Source: an uncultured Bacillota bacterium
GTDB taxonomy: Bacteria > Bacillota > Clostridia > Oscillospirales > Oscillospiraceae
Direction: 5' to 3'
DNA length: 20,645 nucleotides
Assembly: GCA_947383275.1 (NCBI GenBank)
Contig: CANDCW010000046.1
Span: forward strand, 1-20,645
The notes below the pieces were generated by a model. It worked only from the letters and a program-made list of their open reading frames with translations, was not told the DNA's origin and did not search any database. The position numbers and the translations under genes were made by a program. This document shows, piece by piece, positions 1 through 6,563 of the stretch; position 1 is the stretch's first letter, and each line of letters begins with the position of its first letter.

Positions 1-2
1 TG

Positions 3-269
3 ATGGTGGTAACGAACATCATCGTGGAAGTGCTGAAAAAGCTGACCTGGGGGAAGCTGCCGACAAATCTCCTGGCCTTTGCCGTGGCTATGGCCGTGAC
101 GCTGCTGGCGTTCTTTGCCGCCTGCCAAATCATGGGCGTGGCCGTGACGTGGTACATGGTGGTGGCCGCTGTGGTGATGGGCGTATTCGTGGCCTATGCC
201 GCTATGTTCGGCTTTGATAAATTCCGGCAAACCCTGGAACAGCTTGACGGCATCAAAAAGAATAACTGA
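3..269 (+). CDS. Small holin-like membrane protein
   Basis: An 88-residue protein with a short amphipathic N-terminus, two strongly hydrophobic segments (about residues 21-45 and 48-70) and a charged C-terminal tail (FDKFRQTLEQL, then KKNN). Size and layout resemble phage or integrative-element holins and other small two-helix membrane proteins, but no diagnostic motif is visible, so holin is an inference. The window opens with TGATG, so a TGA at 1-3 overlaps this ATG; that is typical of a translationally coupled gene at the end of an operon whose upstream part lies outside the window. The ribosome binding site cannot be seen. A strong terminator follows 17 bases after the stop. An N-terminal extension beyond the window would need a frame without the apparent start and cannot be excluded. 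Confidence 0.6.
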   Translation: MVVTNIIVEVLKKLTWGKLPTNLLAFAVAMAVTLLAFFAACQIMGVAVTWYMVVAAVVMGVFVAYAAMFGFDKFRQTLEQLDGIKKNN

Positions 270-285
270 CCAATTCGGTCAAGAA

Positions 286-333
286 AATCCCCCGGCGGCG
301 GGTCCTTTGCGGGCCTGCTGCCGGGGGATTTTT
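286..333. terminator. Rho-independent terminator, probably bidirectional
   Basis: A GC-rich inverted repeat (CCCCCGGCGGCGGG against CCTGCTGCCGGGGG) with a short TTTGCG-type loop, followed by ATTTTT on the plus strand and preceded by AAAA (a T-run on the minus strand). It lies between the convergent small membrane protein and the SWIM protein and can end both. Confidence 0.85.
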
Positions 334-337
334 GCGT

Positions 338-1438
338 TTATGGGAGGAGCCAGGGTCTTTGTCGGCGGATATGAAAGATTGCCGCGCTATACGCATTGGA
401 CTGTCTACTCATGGAGCGTATGGGAAAGGTGGGAGTGAAATGCTTTATGTAATCAAGCTGCTGTTTCTGCGTGGGCGAGAAGGACTGAAACAAGCCGTCG
501 GAATAAGACAAAGGGGCGCAACCTATCTCACAGCCAAGCTCCCGGCAATATGCCGCATAACAGAACAGGGCGGCCAGATCGGCGGGAGCGGAACAATACC
601 AGATTTGAGCAGCGACGGACTGCGGAGCGGCAAAGTAGGAAACACCGACACGACGGGCGGTTGCCATGGAGAAAAGACCACTGGGGCAAATATCGTCGCG
701 CTCCTCCTGGTGCCGGGTAAGAAGGGCGGAAACATCGTCAGCAGCAACAAAGAAAGGGAACGGGATGCCGACGGCATGAAGATAGGACAACTGGCTATAG
801 GATGGGGAAACGTCCAGCAGAGTGATCTCCGAGTACGGAGGCATTACACCTGCGGATTTGGCGGCGACTTGTGCATCCTCTGTGGAAACAGCGTTTACCG
901 CGATCTCCTTCTTACGGTTGGTGGGGCGGCCTGTCTTTTCGCTGGTGCCGTAACTTCTGCCGACAACGCGGTATGGATAAAGGTTTTTATATCCTATGCC
1001 GGTCGGCGGCCCGGAGTAGTATCTGCCATAAAAGGGTATGAAGTTGTCTCCGTTGTACTTCTGCGGCGGCGGTGGAGGAATCCGCTTTTCATACCGCCGG
1101 AAATCGCCGGTTTTAATCGAAAAGAATATCATGTGCTTGCAGGGCTGGCCGCGCTTTACGAAATCTTCACACTCGCAGGACTGCGCCGTGACACGATATG
1201 TACCGCCGCTTTGGTCGTTGTGGACATCAGCGGAAACACAACGTCCATCCATAAGGCACTGACGGAGGAAGCGAAGCGGCTCTGTCCTGGCACGGAGCAG
1301 ACGGTTTTCAAAATCATAGCCAGAAGAAATCGGCGGGGTGAGATCGTCGTACTGCGGCGGAACGTTGGACTGCGTACCCTGCTGACCATTGCGCCACCCT
1401 TCCATAAAGGAGGAGGCAAGGCCGGAAAAGAAACCCAT
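338..1438 (-). CDS. SWIM zinc-finger domain protein
   Basis: A 366-residue protein with a clear SWIM zinc-binding motif CxCx9CxH: C88, C90, C100 and H102. SWIM domains bind DNA or proteins, and in bacteria are found in Swi2/Snf2-associated and mobile-element proteins; no helicase or transposase domain accompanies it here. After a proline run (about 121-125) and a Gly/Tyr-rich linker, the C-terminal half contains two similar stretches (SYSQLSYLHAVGIPFP near 213-228 and QKQQLDYIKHFTPTFP near 324-339), which suggests a repeated helical module. The start has a good upstream site (GGGGAGGGTAAATT, then ATG). Divergent from the XRE gene at 1576, with operator-like repeats between, so the XRE protein may control it. 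A longer plus-strand frame over the same bases is a shadow: it lacks any domain. Exact role unknown. Confidence 0.8.
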   Translation of the reverse strand: MGFFSGLASSFMEGWRNGQQGTQSNVPPQYDDLTPPISSGYDFENRLLRARTEPLRFLRQCLMDGRCVSADVHNDQSGGTYRVTAQSCECEDFVKRGQPCKHMIFFSIKTGDFRRYEKRIPPPPPQKYNGDNFIPFYGRYYSGPPTGIGYKNLYPYRVVGRSYGTSEKTGRPTNRKKEIAVNAVSTEDAQVAAKSAGVMPPYSEITLLDVSPSYSQLSYLHAVGIPFPFFVAADDVSALLTRHQEERDDICPSGLFSMATARRVGVSYFAAPQSVAAQIWYCSAPADLAALFCYAAYCRELGCEIGCAPLSYSDGLFQSFSPTQKQQLDYIKHFTPTFPIRSMSRQSNAYSAAIFHIRRQRPWLLP

Positions 1439-1472
1439 AATTTACCCTCCCCGCATATCAGATTAGAATATG

Positions 1473-1554
1473 TGTGGTATTACCACAAGTGGGATATTGC
1501 CACAATGATACGACGAAAATGTGGTAATGTCAAACAAAAATCCGTAATGCCACA
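1473..1554. promoter_or_regulatory. Four operator-like inverted repeats between SWIM and XRE genes
   Basis: A perfect 15-base palindrome TGTGGTATTACCACA is at 1473-1487. Related copies are TGGGATATTGCCACA at 1490-1504 (12/15 matches), TGTGGTAATGTCAAA at 1520-1534 (11/15) and ATCCGTAATGCCACA at 1540-1554 (9/15, good right half only). They fill the 137-base gap between two divergent starts, which is where a small XRE repressor would be expected to bind. Assignment to the adjacent XRE protein is inferred. Confidence 0.65.
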
Positions 1555-1575
1555 CAAAATCATGGAGGCGGAAGG

Positions 1576-1824
1576 ATGAAAGCGTTTAACTACAACGGGC
1601 AGAGAAACGTATCCGGCGAAAGAATCCGGCAGGAGCGGACGCGGCAAAAGTGTACTCAATCCGATCTGGCGGCGAGAGTGCAGGTGTGCGGCGTGATCTT
1701 AGAGCGGGACTGTATATCCAGGATAGAGAACGGCCTGCGGATGGTGCAGGACTTTGAACTGCGAGCGATTGCCGGGGCACTGGGCGTCACGACCGACTGG
1801 CTGCTGGAGGCCGAGGAAAAATAA
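1576..1824 (+). CDS. XRE-family helix-turn-helix regulator
   Basis: An 82-residue protein that is almost entirely one XRE (Cro/CI-type) DNA-binding domain. GERIRQERTRQKCTQSDLAARV (about residues 14-35) gives helices 1-2, ISRIENGLR (about 47-55) gives the recognition-helix region, and LRAIAGALGVTTDWLL gives the closing helices. An insertion between the second and third helices (QVCGVILERDC) is longer than in the simplest family members. The start has a strong binding site (GGAGGCGGAAGG, then ATG). It probably represses itself and the divergent SWIM gene through the repeats at 1473-1554. A hairpin terminator follows directly. Small solitary XRE repressors of this type are usual in prophages and integrative elements. 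Confidence 0.85.
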   Translation: MKAFNYNGQRNVSGERIRQERTRQKCTQSDLAARVQVCGVILERDCISRIENGLRMVQDFELRAIAGALGVTTDWLLEAEEK

Positions 1825-1826
1825 TT

Positions 1827-1865
1827 TTGCCGTAGGCTTTTTAGCCTACGGCAACTATGTTTTTA
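1827..1865 (+). terminator. Hairpin terminator after the XRE gene
   Basis: A perfect 12-base stem (TTGCCGTAGGCT / AGCCTACGGCAA) with a four-T loop, starting two bases after the XRE stop codon, followed by CTATGTTTTTAG. The T-run begins a few bases late, so strength is uncertain. Confidence 0.7.
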
Positions 1866-1879
1866 GAACGCATGAGCTA

Positions 1880-1909
1880 TTGATTTTCCGCGTTATTCTG
1901 TGTTAATAT
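1880..1909 (+). promoter_or_regulatory. Possible promoter for the IS30 transposase
   Basis: TTGATT at 1880-1885 and TAATAT at 1904-1909, separated by 18 bases, about 30 bases ahead of the transposase start. Found by eye; moderate match only. Confidence 0.35.
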
Positions 1910-1940
1910 CCCACAAAAACGCCGAAGGGGGTATTTCACA

Positions 1941-3020
1941 ATGAGCAGCGAAAAAGGACGTATGTTTTCGCACCTTCAATGGAAAGACCGGCTTAGAATC
2001 GAAAAAATGCTAAAGGAGAAGAAAAGCAAATCGGAGATAGCGCGTACCCTCCGGGTGGACTATACAACGGTAATGCGGGAAATCAAGCGCGGGCTGACCG
2101 TCCAGCGGGATACAAACCTGGTTGATCGGGAAGTGTACTGCGCGGAGACGGCGGAGCGGAAATACCAGGAGAACTTGCGGGCAAAAGGGCCGGACCTGAA
2201 AATCGGGAACGACCACGAGCTGGCGGAGTACATCGAGAATAAAATCGCGGACGAAGGGTATTCGCCGCAGGCCGCGCTTTACAAAATCGAAGAGGACAAT
2301 CTTTCCTTTTCGGTGACGCTTTCAAAATGGACGATTTACAAGTACATCGACACCGGGGTATTCCTCCGCCTGACCAACAAAAGCCTGCCAATGGGCGGGA
2401 AGAAAAAGCAGAAGCATGACAAGGTACGGCCAGCGAGAGCGCCGAAGGGGGACAGCATCGAGGACAGACCGGAAGAAATTGATAAACGGGAAGAGCCGTT
2501 TCACTGGGAGATGGATTCCGTGGTGTCCGCGAAAGAGGGCGGGAGCAAGAAGCGGTTCCTGACCATGACGGAAAGAACGTCGCGGGCGGACCTTATGTTT
2601 CTTATGCCGGACGGGACTATGGCAAGTGTGGTGGCCGTGCTGGATATGCTGGAAAAGAAGCTGGGGGGAGAAAACTTCCGGCGAATATTCCAGACGATCA
2701 CCGTGGACAACGGCAGCGAGTTTCAGGACTGGGAGGGTATGACGCGGGCTGTGGACGGCGAAGGGGACCGGACGCATATCTACTACTGCCATCCTTACAG
2801 TGCGTATGAACGTGGAAGCAATGAGAACGGGAACCGCATGATTCGGCGGAAGGTGCCGAAGGGGACGGACTTTACCGGGATAACAGAGGCGGACACATTG
2901 CGGGTGCAGCGGTGGGTAAACGAATACCCGCGCGGCATCCTGGATGGGAGGTGTGCCGGACGGGTATTGCTGGAGCTTGCCCAGCAGGCCGGTATTGAGG
3001 GGGTAGAATTGCTTTTGTGA
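1941..3020 (+). CDS. IS30-family transposase
   Basis: A 359-residue DDE transposase. The N-terminus carries the IS30-type helix-turn-helix (KSKSEIARTLRVDYTTVMREIKRG, about residues 28-51). The catalytic acids are visible in family context: D192 (HWEMDSV), D256 (TVDNGSEF) and E295 (ERGSNENGNRMIRRKVPKGTDF), the last being the IS30 signature. Length and order are complete and there is no frameshift, so the protein is likely active. AAGGGGG sits about ten bases before the ATG. IS30 elements normally have terminal inverted repeats of 20-30 bases; no convincing pair could be found by eye around 1855-1940 and 3020-3165, so element ends are not called. It lies immediately upstream of the tRNA-Ser pair. 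Confidence 0.93.
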   Translation: MSSEKGRMFSHLQWKDRLRIEKMLKEKKSKSEIARTLRVDYTTVMREIKRGLTVQRDTNLVDREVYCAETAERKYQENLRAKGPDLKIGNDHELAEYIENKIADEGYSPQAALYKIEEDNLSFSVTLSKWTIYKYIDTGVFLRLTNKSLPMGGKKKQKHDKVRPARAPKGDSIEDRPEEIDKREEPFHWEMDSVVSAKEGGSKKRFLTMTERTSRADLMFLMPDGTMASVVAVLDMLEKKLGGENFRRIFQTITVDNGSEFQDWEGMTRAVDGEGDRTHIYYCHPYSAYERGSNENGNRMIRRKVPKGTDFTGITEADTLRVQRWVNEYPRGILDGRCAGRVLLELAQQAGIEGVELLL

Positions 3021-3033
3021 ATAATGCACAAAA
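3013..3033. repeat. Inverted repeat over the transposase stop codon
   Basis: TTTTGTG and CACAAAA are perfect seven-base arms around AATAATG. The first arm includes the end of the transposase frame. No T-run follows, so it is not a typical terminator; it may be part of the element end. Function unknown. Confidence 0.45.
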
Positions 3034-3063
3034 AAGTATTTTGGATTTTTCTGCATTTAACCC

Positions 3064-3091
3064 TTGACATTTTCGCCGCAAAAGATATTTT
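3064..3091 (+). promoter_or_regulatory. Upstream promoter of the tRNA-Ser pair
   Basis: TTGACA at 3064-3069 and TATTTT at 3086-3091 with a 16-base spacer. The -35 is a perfect consensus. It lies 38 bases ahead of a second, better promoter. Confidence 0.5.
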
Positions 3092-3101
3092 GTAAAAACA
3101 C

Positions 3102-3130
3102 TTGACAAGTTGGGGCAGAAATGGTAGGAT
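3102..3130 (+). promoter_or_regulatory. Main promoter of the tRNA-Ser pair
   Basis: TTGACA at 3102-3107, a 17-base spacer and TAGGAT at 3125-3130. Transcription would start near 3137, about 30 bases before the first mature tRNA. This is a near-consensus housekeeping-type promoter, as expected for tRNA genes. Confidence 0.8.
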
Positions 3131-3165
3131 AACAAATGCCTTTGAGCTTAAACGAAGGGTGATCC

Positions 3166-3252
3166 GGAGAGATGTCCGAGTGGTTTAAGGAGCTGGTCTT
3201 GAAAACCAGTGACTCGCAAGAGCCGTGGGTTCGAATCCCACTCTCTCCGCCA
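3166..3252 (+). tRNA. tRNA-Ser (anticodon UGA)
   Basis: A complete cloverleaf can be folded by eye. The acceptor stem is GGAGAGA / TCTCTCC with a G discriminator and an encoded CCA at 3250-3252. The anticodon stem CTGGT / ACCAG holds loop CTTGAAA with TGA at 3200-3202. A long serine-type variable arm follows (GACTCGCAAGAGCC region), then the T arm GTGGG-TTCGAAT-CCCAC. The 87-base length and long variable arm agree with serine. It reads UCA-type codons. Confidence 0.97.
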
Positions 3253-3344
3253 CGTTGGAGCAAGCTCCGTGCTGCCTGCCCTCATTCCATTCCAAGCGTC
3301 AAAGCCCCAGCAGTTTGAATACCGCAGCTTTTACTTGCAGCCAT

Positions 3345-3436
3345 GCAGAAGTACCCAAGTGGCTATAAGGGGCTCCCCTGCTAAGGGAGTAGGCGGGTAA
3401 AACCGTGCGGGGGTTCGAATCCCCCCTTCTGCGCCA
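3345..3436 (+). tRNA. tRNA-Ser (anticodon GCU)
   Basis: The acceptor stem is GCAGAAG / CTTCTGC with a G discriminator and an encoded CCA at 3434-3436. The anticodon stem CTCCC / GGGAG holds loop CTGCTAA with GCT at 3380-3382. A long variable arm (TAGGCGGGTAAAACCGTGC region) and T arm GGGGG-TTCGAAT-CCCCC complete it. At 92 bases it is a class II serine tRNA. It is 92 bases downstream of tRNA-Ser(UGA) and probably co-transcribed, because no promoter is evident between them and a terminator follows the second. Confidence 0.97.
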
Positions 3437-3438
3437 AC

Positions 3439-3476
3439 GGAAAAGCCTTGTATCCCAACGGATGCAAGGCTTTTCC
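3439..3476 (+). terminator. Terminator after the tRNA-Ser pair
   Basis: A 12-base perfect stem (GGAAAAGCCTTG / CAAGGCTTTTCC) that extends inward through TATCC/GGATG pairing, with the T-rich 3' arm CTTTTCC. It begins three bases after the tRNA CCA end. Confidence 0.8.
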
Positions 3477-3557
3477 ATATCTCCGAGTACCCGCTAAAGT
3501 ACCCATTCACATAATTGCTTGCTCCGCTTTTCATTAAGCTCTCCTGTGCGTCCGTCA

Positions 3558-3586
3558 TTGAAATTCGGGGAGCTAAAATCTAATTA
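3558..3586 (+). promoter_or_regulatory. Possible promoter for the nuclease gene
   Basis: TTGAAA at 3558-3563, a 17-base spacer and TAATTA at 3581-3586, about 22 bases before the ATG at 3609. Correct spacing with moderate hexamer matches. Confidence 0.45.
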
Positions 3587-3608
3587 TCGAAACACTGACG
3601 GAGGTTAT

Positions 3609-4604
3609 ATGAAAGAATCGGCATTGCGTGATTTAATTGCCCAACACATTAACAAGCTGAAGCCGGGATTGACCCTACTTCAAAAGGAGCAGTATATTCC
3701 CAATGAGCATGGCACGAAGAGCTTTATAGACTTATATGCCAAAGATGAAAAAAGGCGTCATGTCCTGATTGAATTAAAGCGTAGCACCACAGCTTCGCGT
3801 CAGGCCATTCACGAGGTCATCAAATACGTAGAACGGGTGAAGCAGTATTTTGGCGCAAAGGATTCTGAAATACATGTCATTATCGTATCCACTGATTGGT
3901 CCGAGCTGCTCCTTCCCTTTTCACGTTTTTACGCCGATACCGGCTTTTCCATCGAGGGCATCCAGATAGACATCTCAGAGGACAACATAGACTTTCAGGT
4001 GCAGTCCATAGCGCCTCTGCCAATCGTACAAGGACGGCTTATCGCCCCATGGCACAACGTATATTGGTATGCTGACGACAGCGCTTTCCAGCAAGGAATC
4101 GCCGCAATTGAGCACGCGTATCAGCAGAAGGGCATCGACGACTATGTGATCGTCAAATTCTATCTGCCTGATCACTCCACTCCGGATGAGCGCCGCGCTG
4201 CACTGCAAGCGCAAGTTGCAGGTATACTAAATGTGTCGGAACCAGAGCTCTTTGATTCTCTTTCAAATATTTCGATCCCAGTACACGAATACATCGCATA
4301 TACCGCCGTGCAGATGCTTTCAAAGGACAAATGCATGCAGATTATCTCCTGTGATAAGGACCAACTGGAAGAGGCTCAGGAACTCCTGCCCTCCATGGAG
4401 GAAGACGAGGCGCTGTGTTATCTACACGAAAGCGTCGAATCCGTTGAGCCAACTCCCCAGAGCGATTATTATGAAATTGGATATCCGCCCAAGTTCAGCA
4501 AATTCTATGAATCTCCAAATTGCACTTCCCTTGGTATAATCCGTCACGGCATTTTCTTGCGAAATGCCGTACTTACCAACGATGCTATATACTCAGAGCT
4601 CTAA
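3609..4604 (+). CDS. NucS-like (DUF91) PD-(D/E)XK nuclease-domain protein
   Basis: A 331-residue protein. Residues 1-130 match the C-terminal catalytic domain of the NucS/DUF91 endonuclease family: GTKSFIDLYAKDE, then VLIELKRS, then AIHEVIKYVERVKQYFG. The predicted catalytic residues D41, E55 and K57 form the D-x13-ExK pattern of this fold. Residues about 150-331 have no recognised domain. The archaeal and actinobacterial NucS N-terminal DNA-binding domain is absent, so this is not a mismatch-repair NucS proper; a role in defence or another DNA transaction is only inferred. The ATG at 3609 is chosen over an upstream in-frame ATG at 3519 because GGAGG lies five bases before it and family members begin near this point. 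Base composition is visibly more AT-rich than the core genes to the right. It is separated from the next frame by a single stop in the same phase. Confidence 0.8.
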   Translation: MKESALRDLIAQHINKLKPGLTLLQKEQYIPNEHGTKSFIDLYAKDEKRRHVLIELKRSTTASRQAIHEVIKYVERVKQYFGAKDSEIHVIIVSTDWSELLLPFSRFYADTGFSIEGIQIDISEDNIDFQVQSIAPLPIVQGRLIAPWHNVYWYADDSAFQQGIAAIEHAYQQKGIDDYVIVKFYLPDHSTPDERRAALQAQVAGILNVSEPELFDSLSNISIPVHEYIAYTAVQMLSKDKCMQIISCDKDQLEEAQELLPSMEEDEALCYLHESVESVEPTPQSDYYEIGYPPKFSKFYESPNCTSLGIIRHGIFLRNAVLTNDAIYSEL

Positions 4605-4649
4605 GGGAAAGACGGTTCAACTGGACAAAAATTTAAAAAAACTGTTGAT

Positions 4650-5546
4650 ATGCAAAATCTCACCCATGTGAAGAACCTGAAAGAAGATATCGCAGCCGTG
4701 CTTGAAACCAATCCGGTGTGGCGGAATCATATCCTCCAGATCATCGACGAAATCAAGTCTAAGTTCCCTGATTCAAAAATTGATATCTACGTTTTTAATC
4801 CAAGTACCGGGGTATTCACAATTTACTACGCTCTTGCAAAGGAGGAGGGCTATTTATATTTGCCCAACTATTACATTCTCGTTAAAAATCCAACCGAAAC
4901 CCGGCTGTATTTTGGCGCACTGGAAGCAAGCGGGTCATCAATGACCTTTCCACAGCTGCTTCAAGAATACTACAATGGAAGCTTGACTGCCCTGCTGATG
5001 TCCGTAACCTGGGGCGGGAAAGACGAAAGAGACAGCGACATTATTGAAAGCCTTGGTGCTCAATACCGCTCCTACCGGTCTGATTTATCCGATGGAACGG
5101 TCACTGAGTTTTTTACCTTTCGAGATGGCAAATGGCGCTCTTGCGAAGCGTCTTCTCCGGATCGCCTATTTAACGCTTATGTGGAGAAAAACCAAACCCT
5201 TGTAAGCCAAATTTTCTTCAAAATACGTCCCCGTGATAAGGGCGCTTTTTTTAATTTCAGCAATGCAGATATTTCCTTAGAAGAATATGTAGACATGGCC
5301 ACCGCTAAGAAGCGGAACATCTACTATTCTGGCGCCCCCGATGTCTGTGATATTTGCAGATTCCCCTTGTCCCACGAGAAATTTATGGTGGATGGAGCCG
5401 TCCAAGGCGACCTTCCATGGGCTAATATGTGTGCAGACTGTTTTTGCGCATATGGAGTCAAGATAGGTTGGGGGCATGGGCAGCTATATAAACGAGAAGC
5501 AGACAAATGGCTCCTTGTCGGCGGCTTCAACCCAGACTCAGAGTAA
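4650..5546 (+). CDS. Uncharacterised protein with C-terminal zinc-binding cluster
   Basis: A 298-residue protein (from ATG 4650) that I do not recognise as a named family. The N-terminal 220 residues are mixed alpha/beta with many aromatic residues and no known motif. The C-terminus has a probable zinc site CDIC (C233, C236), H242 and CADC (C261, C264), followed by GVKIGWGHGQLYKR and WLLVGGF, a compact ribbon seen in small accessory-genome proteins. Its frame is the same as that of the nuclease 45 bases upstream, and the 15 codons between the TAA and this ATG are all sense codons. No ribosome binding site precedes the ATG (TTTAAAAAAACTGTTGAT). It could therefore be a separate gene, a reinitiation product, or the second half of a fused protein broken by a nonsense change. 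Composition matches the nuclease gene. Confidence 0.75.
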   Translation: MQNLTHVKNLKEDIAAVLETNPVWRNHILQIIDEIKSKFPDSKIDIYVFNPSTGVFTIYYALAKEEGYLYLPNYYILVKNPTETRLYFGALEASGSSMTFPQLLQEYYNGSLTALLMSVTWGGKDERDSDIIESLGAQYRSYRSDLSDGTVTEFFTFRDGKWRSCEASSPDRLFNAYVEKNQTLVSQIFFKIRPRDKGAFFNFSNADISLEEYVDMATAKKRNIYYSGAPDVCDICRFPLSHEKFMVDGAVQGDLPWANMCADCFCAYGVKIGWGHGQLYKREADKWLLVGGFNPDSE

Positions 5547-5655
5547 CGGCCGGAACTTTAACAAAATAACGCAAAAGGCATTGGGATACAAATCTTTGCA
5601 AAAATCATTGCGCTGTAATAGCCACCCGTTTGCATCTTTATTGTCAATACAAGAC

Positions 5656-5693
5656 AAAGGCCCTCTGAAGCTGTCAATTTCAGAGGGCCTTTT
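5656..5693. terminator. Bidirectional terminator closing the nuclease island
   Basis: A 14-base stem (AAAGGCCCTCTGAA at 5656-5669 / TTCAGAGGGCCTTT at 5679-5692) with a nine-base loop. It has T-rich ends on both strands and lies between the convergent zinc-cluster gene and the ABC membrane subunit. The remaining intergenic bases on either side show nothing else. Confidence 0.85.
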
Positions 5694-5768
5694 CAGCGAT
5701 TTGTAACTGTTAAGATGGAACCGGACTCACCATTGAGGCCGTGGGCAGCGCAGGACATGCCCGCCTCC

Positions 5769-6557
5769 TCACCCCCGGACCACTGCGTGGAGCAGGGACC
5801 AGCCAGACCACAGGAGGCCTCCCACGAAGAGGACGGCCAGCAGGGGAATCGCCAGTTCAGCTGCGGAGGCGATCTCCTGTGGAAAGACCTGCATCAGAAG
5901 CGTGGGGCCCACGCAGATGCCCCAGATGAACCAGCCTCCCTTGCCGCCAAACCGCTGAATCACCGCCCCCACGATCACCCCGCCGCCCACGGCCAGGGCA
6001 AAAATCAACAGCCACCAGTACCAGTCCAGGGTGAAGGTCTCCACGATCAGGGTTTTTTCCGGCAAGGGGACCAACTCACCGGCCATGTTTTCAAAGAAGC
6101 TGCCAGTTGGAACTTCGATGCCCTCCAGCCCCGGCGGAGGGGGCGCCGGTGACACAACACCCGACGTTCCGGTTACCCAGGTGTTCAGCCCGGCCAGCTT
6201 TGTCCACAGGAGCGGGCAGAGCAGCCGCTCCACGGCGGCCAGCAGGCCGGCCAGAATTAGGGCGAAGGCGGTCTCGATGGCGCACAGGCCCAGGGTCAGG
6301 CCCAAGGCCCGCTTTCGGGTCTGGCCAAAGCGGAGGGCCTGTTCAAAGCTTACCCCCACGTGGGAGATCCCCGCGATCAGGGCGGTTAAGCCGCCCACAA
6401 TGGGGAACAGGATGCAAGATACCGTAACGCTGCTGTCCGGGCGGGCAAAGTGCATCACGCACCCGATGATGATCTGAATCACCAGGAACAGCCCCCCCTC
6501 CACCGCCAGGTAAAGCGCCAGATCGTCCAGATTCAATTTGATCAACTTTTTCAGCAT
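5769..6557 (-). CDS. ABC transporter membrane subunit, second
   Basis: A 262-residue integral membrane protein with about six hydrophobic segments. One pair sits near the N-terminus (about residues 14-70), a third near 83-107 and the rest toward the C-terminus. Between them is a hydrophilic loop of about 50 residues with a PAPPPPGLEG stretch (near 137-146), probably extracytoplasmic. No specific family motif is visible. It is the last gene of the GntR-ATPase-permease operon, begins six bases after the preceding stop, and has AGGTGAG just before its ATG. Pairing with the upstream ATPase and membrane protein suggests one exporter; the substrate (peptide antibiotic, lipid or drug) cannot be told from the sequence. 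Confidence 0.75.
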   Translation of the reverse strand: MLKKLIKLNLDDLALYLAVEGGLFLVIQIIIGCVMHFARPDSSVTVSCILFPIVGGLTALIAGISHVGVSFEQALRFGQTRKRALGLTLGLCAIETAFALILAGLLAAVERLLCPLLWTKLAGLNTWVTGTSGVVSPAPPPPGLEGIEVPTGSFFENMAGELVPLPEKTLIVETFTLDWYWWLLIFALAVGGGVIVGAVIQRFGGKGGWFIWGICVGPTLLMQVFPQEIASAAELAIPLLAVLFVGGLLWSGWSLLHAVVRG

Positions 6558-6563
6558 ATCAAC

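Noticed and set aside
332..1579. 415-codon plus-strand frame, longer than the SWIM gene on the other strand
   Set aside because: Its translation has no recognisable domain and runs through the opposite gene, whose CxCx9CxH motif, ribosome binding site and terminator are all coherent.
3253..3344. GGAGCAAGCTCC hairpin between the two tRNA genes
   Set aside because: The stem is only five bases with no T-run; too weak for a terminator and easily due to chance.
3057..3558. Minus-strand short frames over the tRNA genes (reading GGESGIRTHG and GAEGGIRTP stretches)
   Set aside because: These are antisense translations of tRNA-Ser genes, a well-known source of spurious proteins.
5715..6152. 145-codon plus-strand frame at the end of the second ABC membrane gene
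   Set aside because: Pro/Gln/His-rich shadow with no ribosome binding site; it overlaps a convincing membrane protein.
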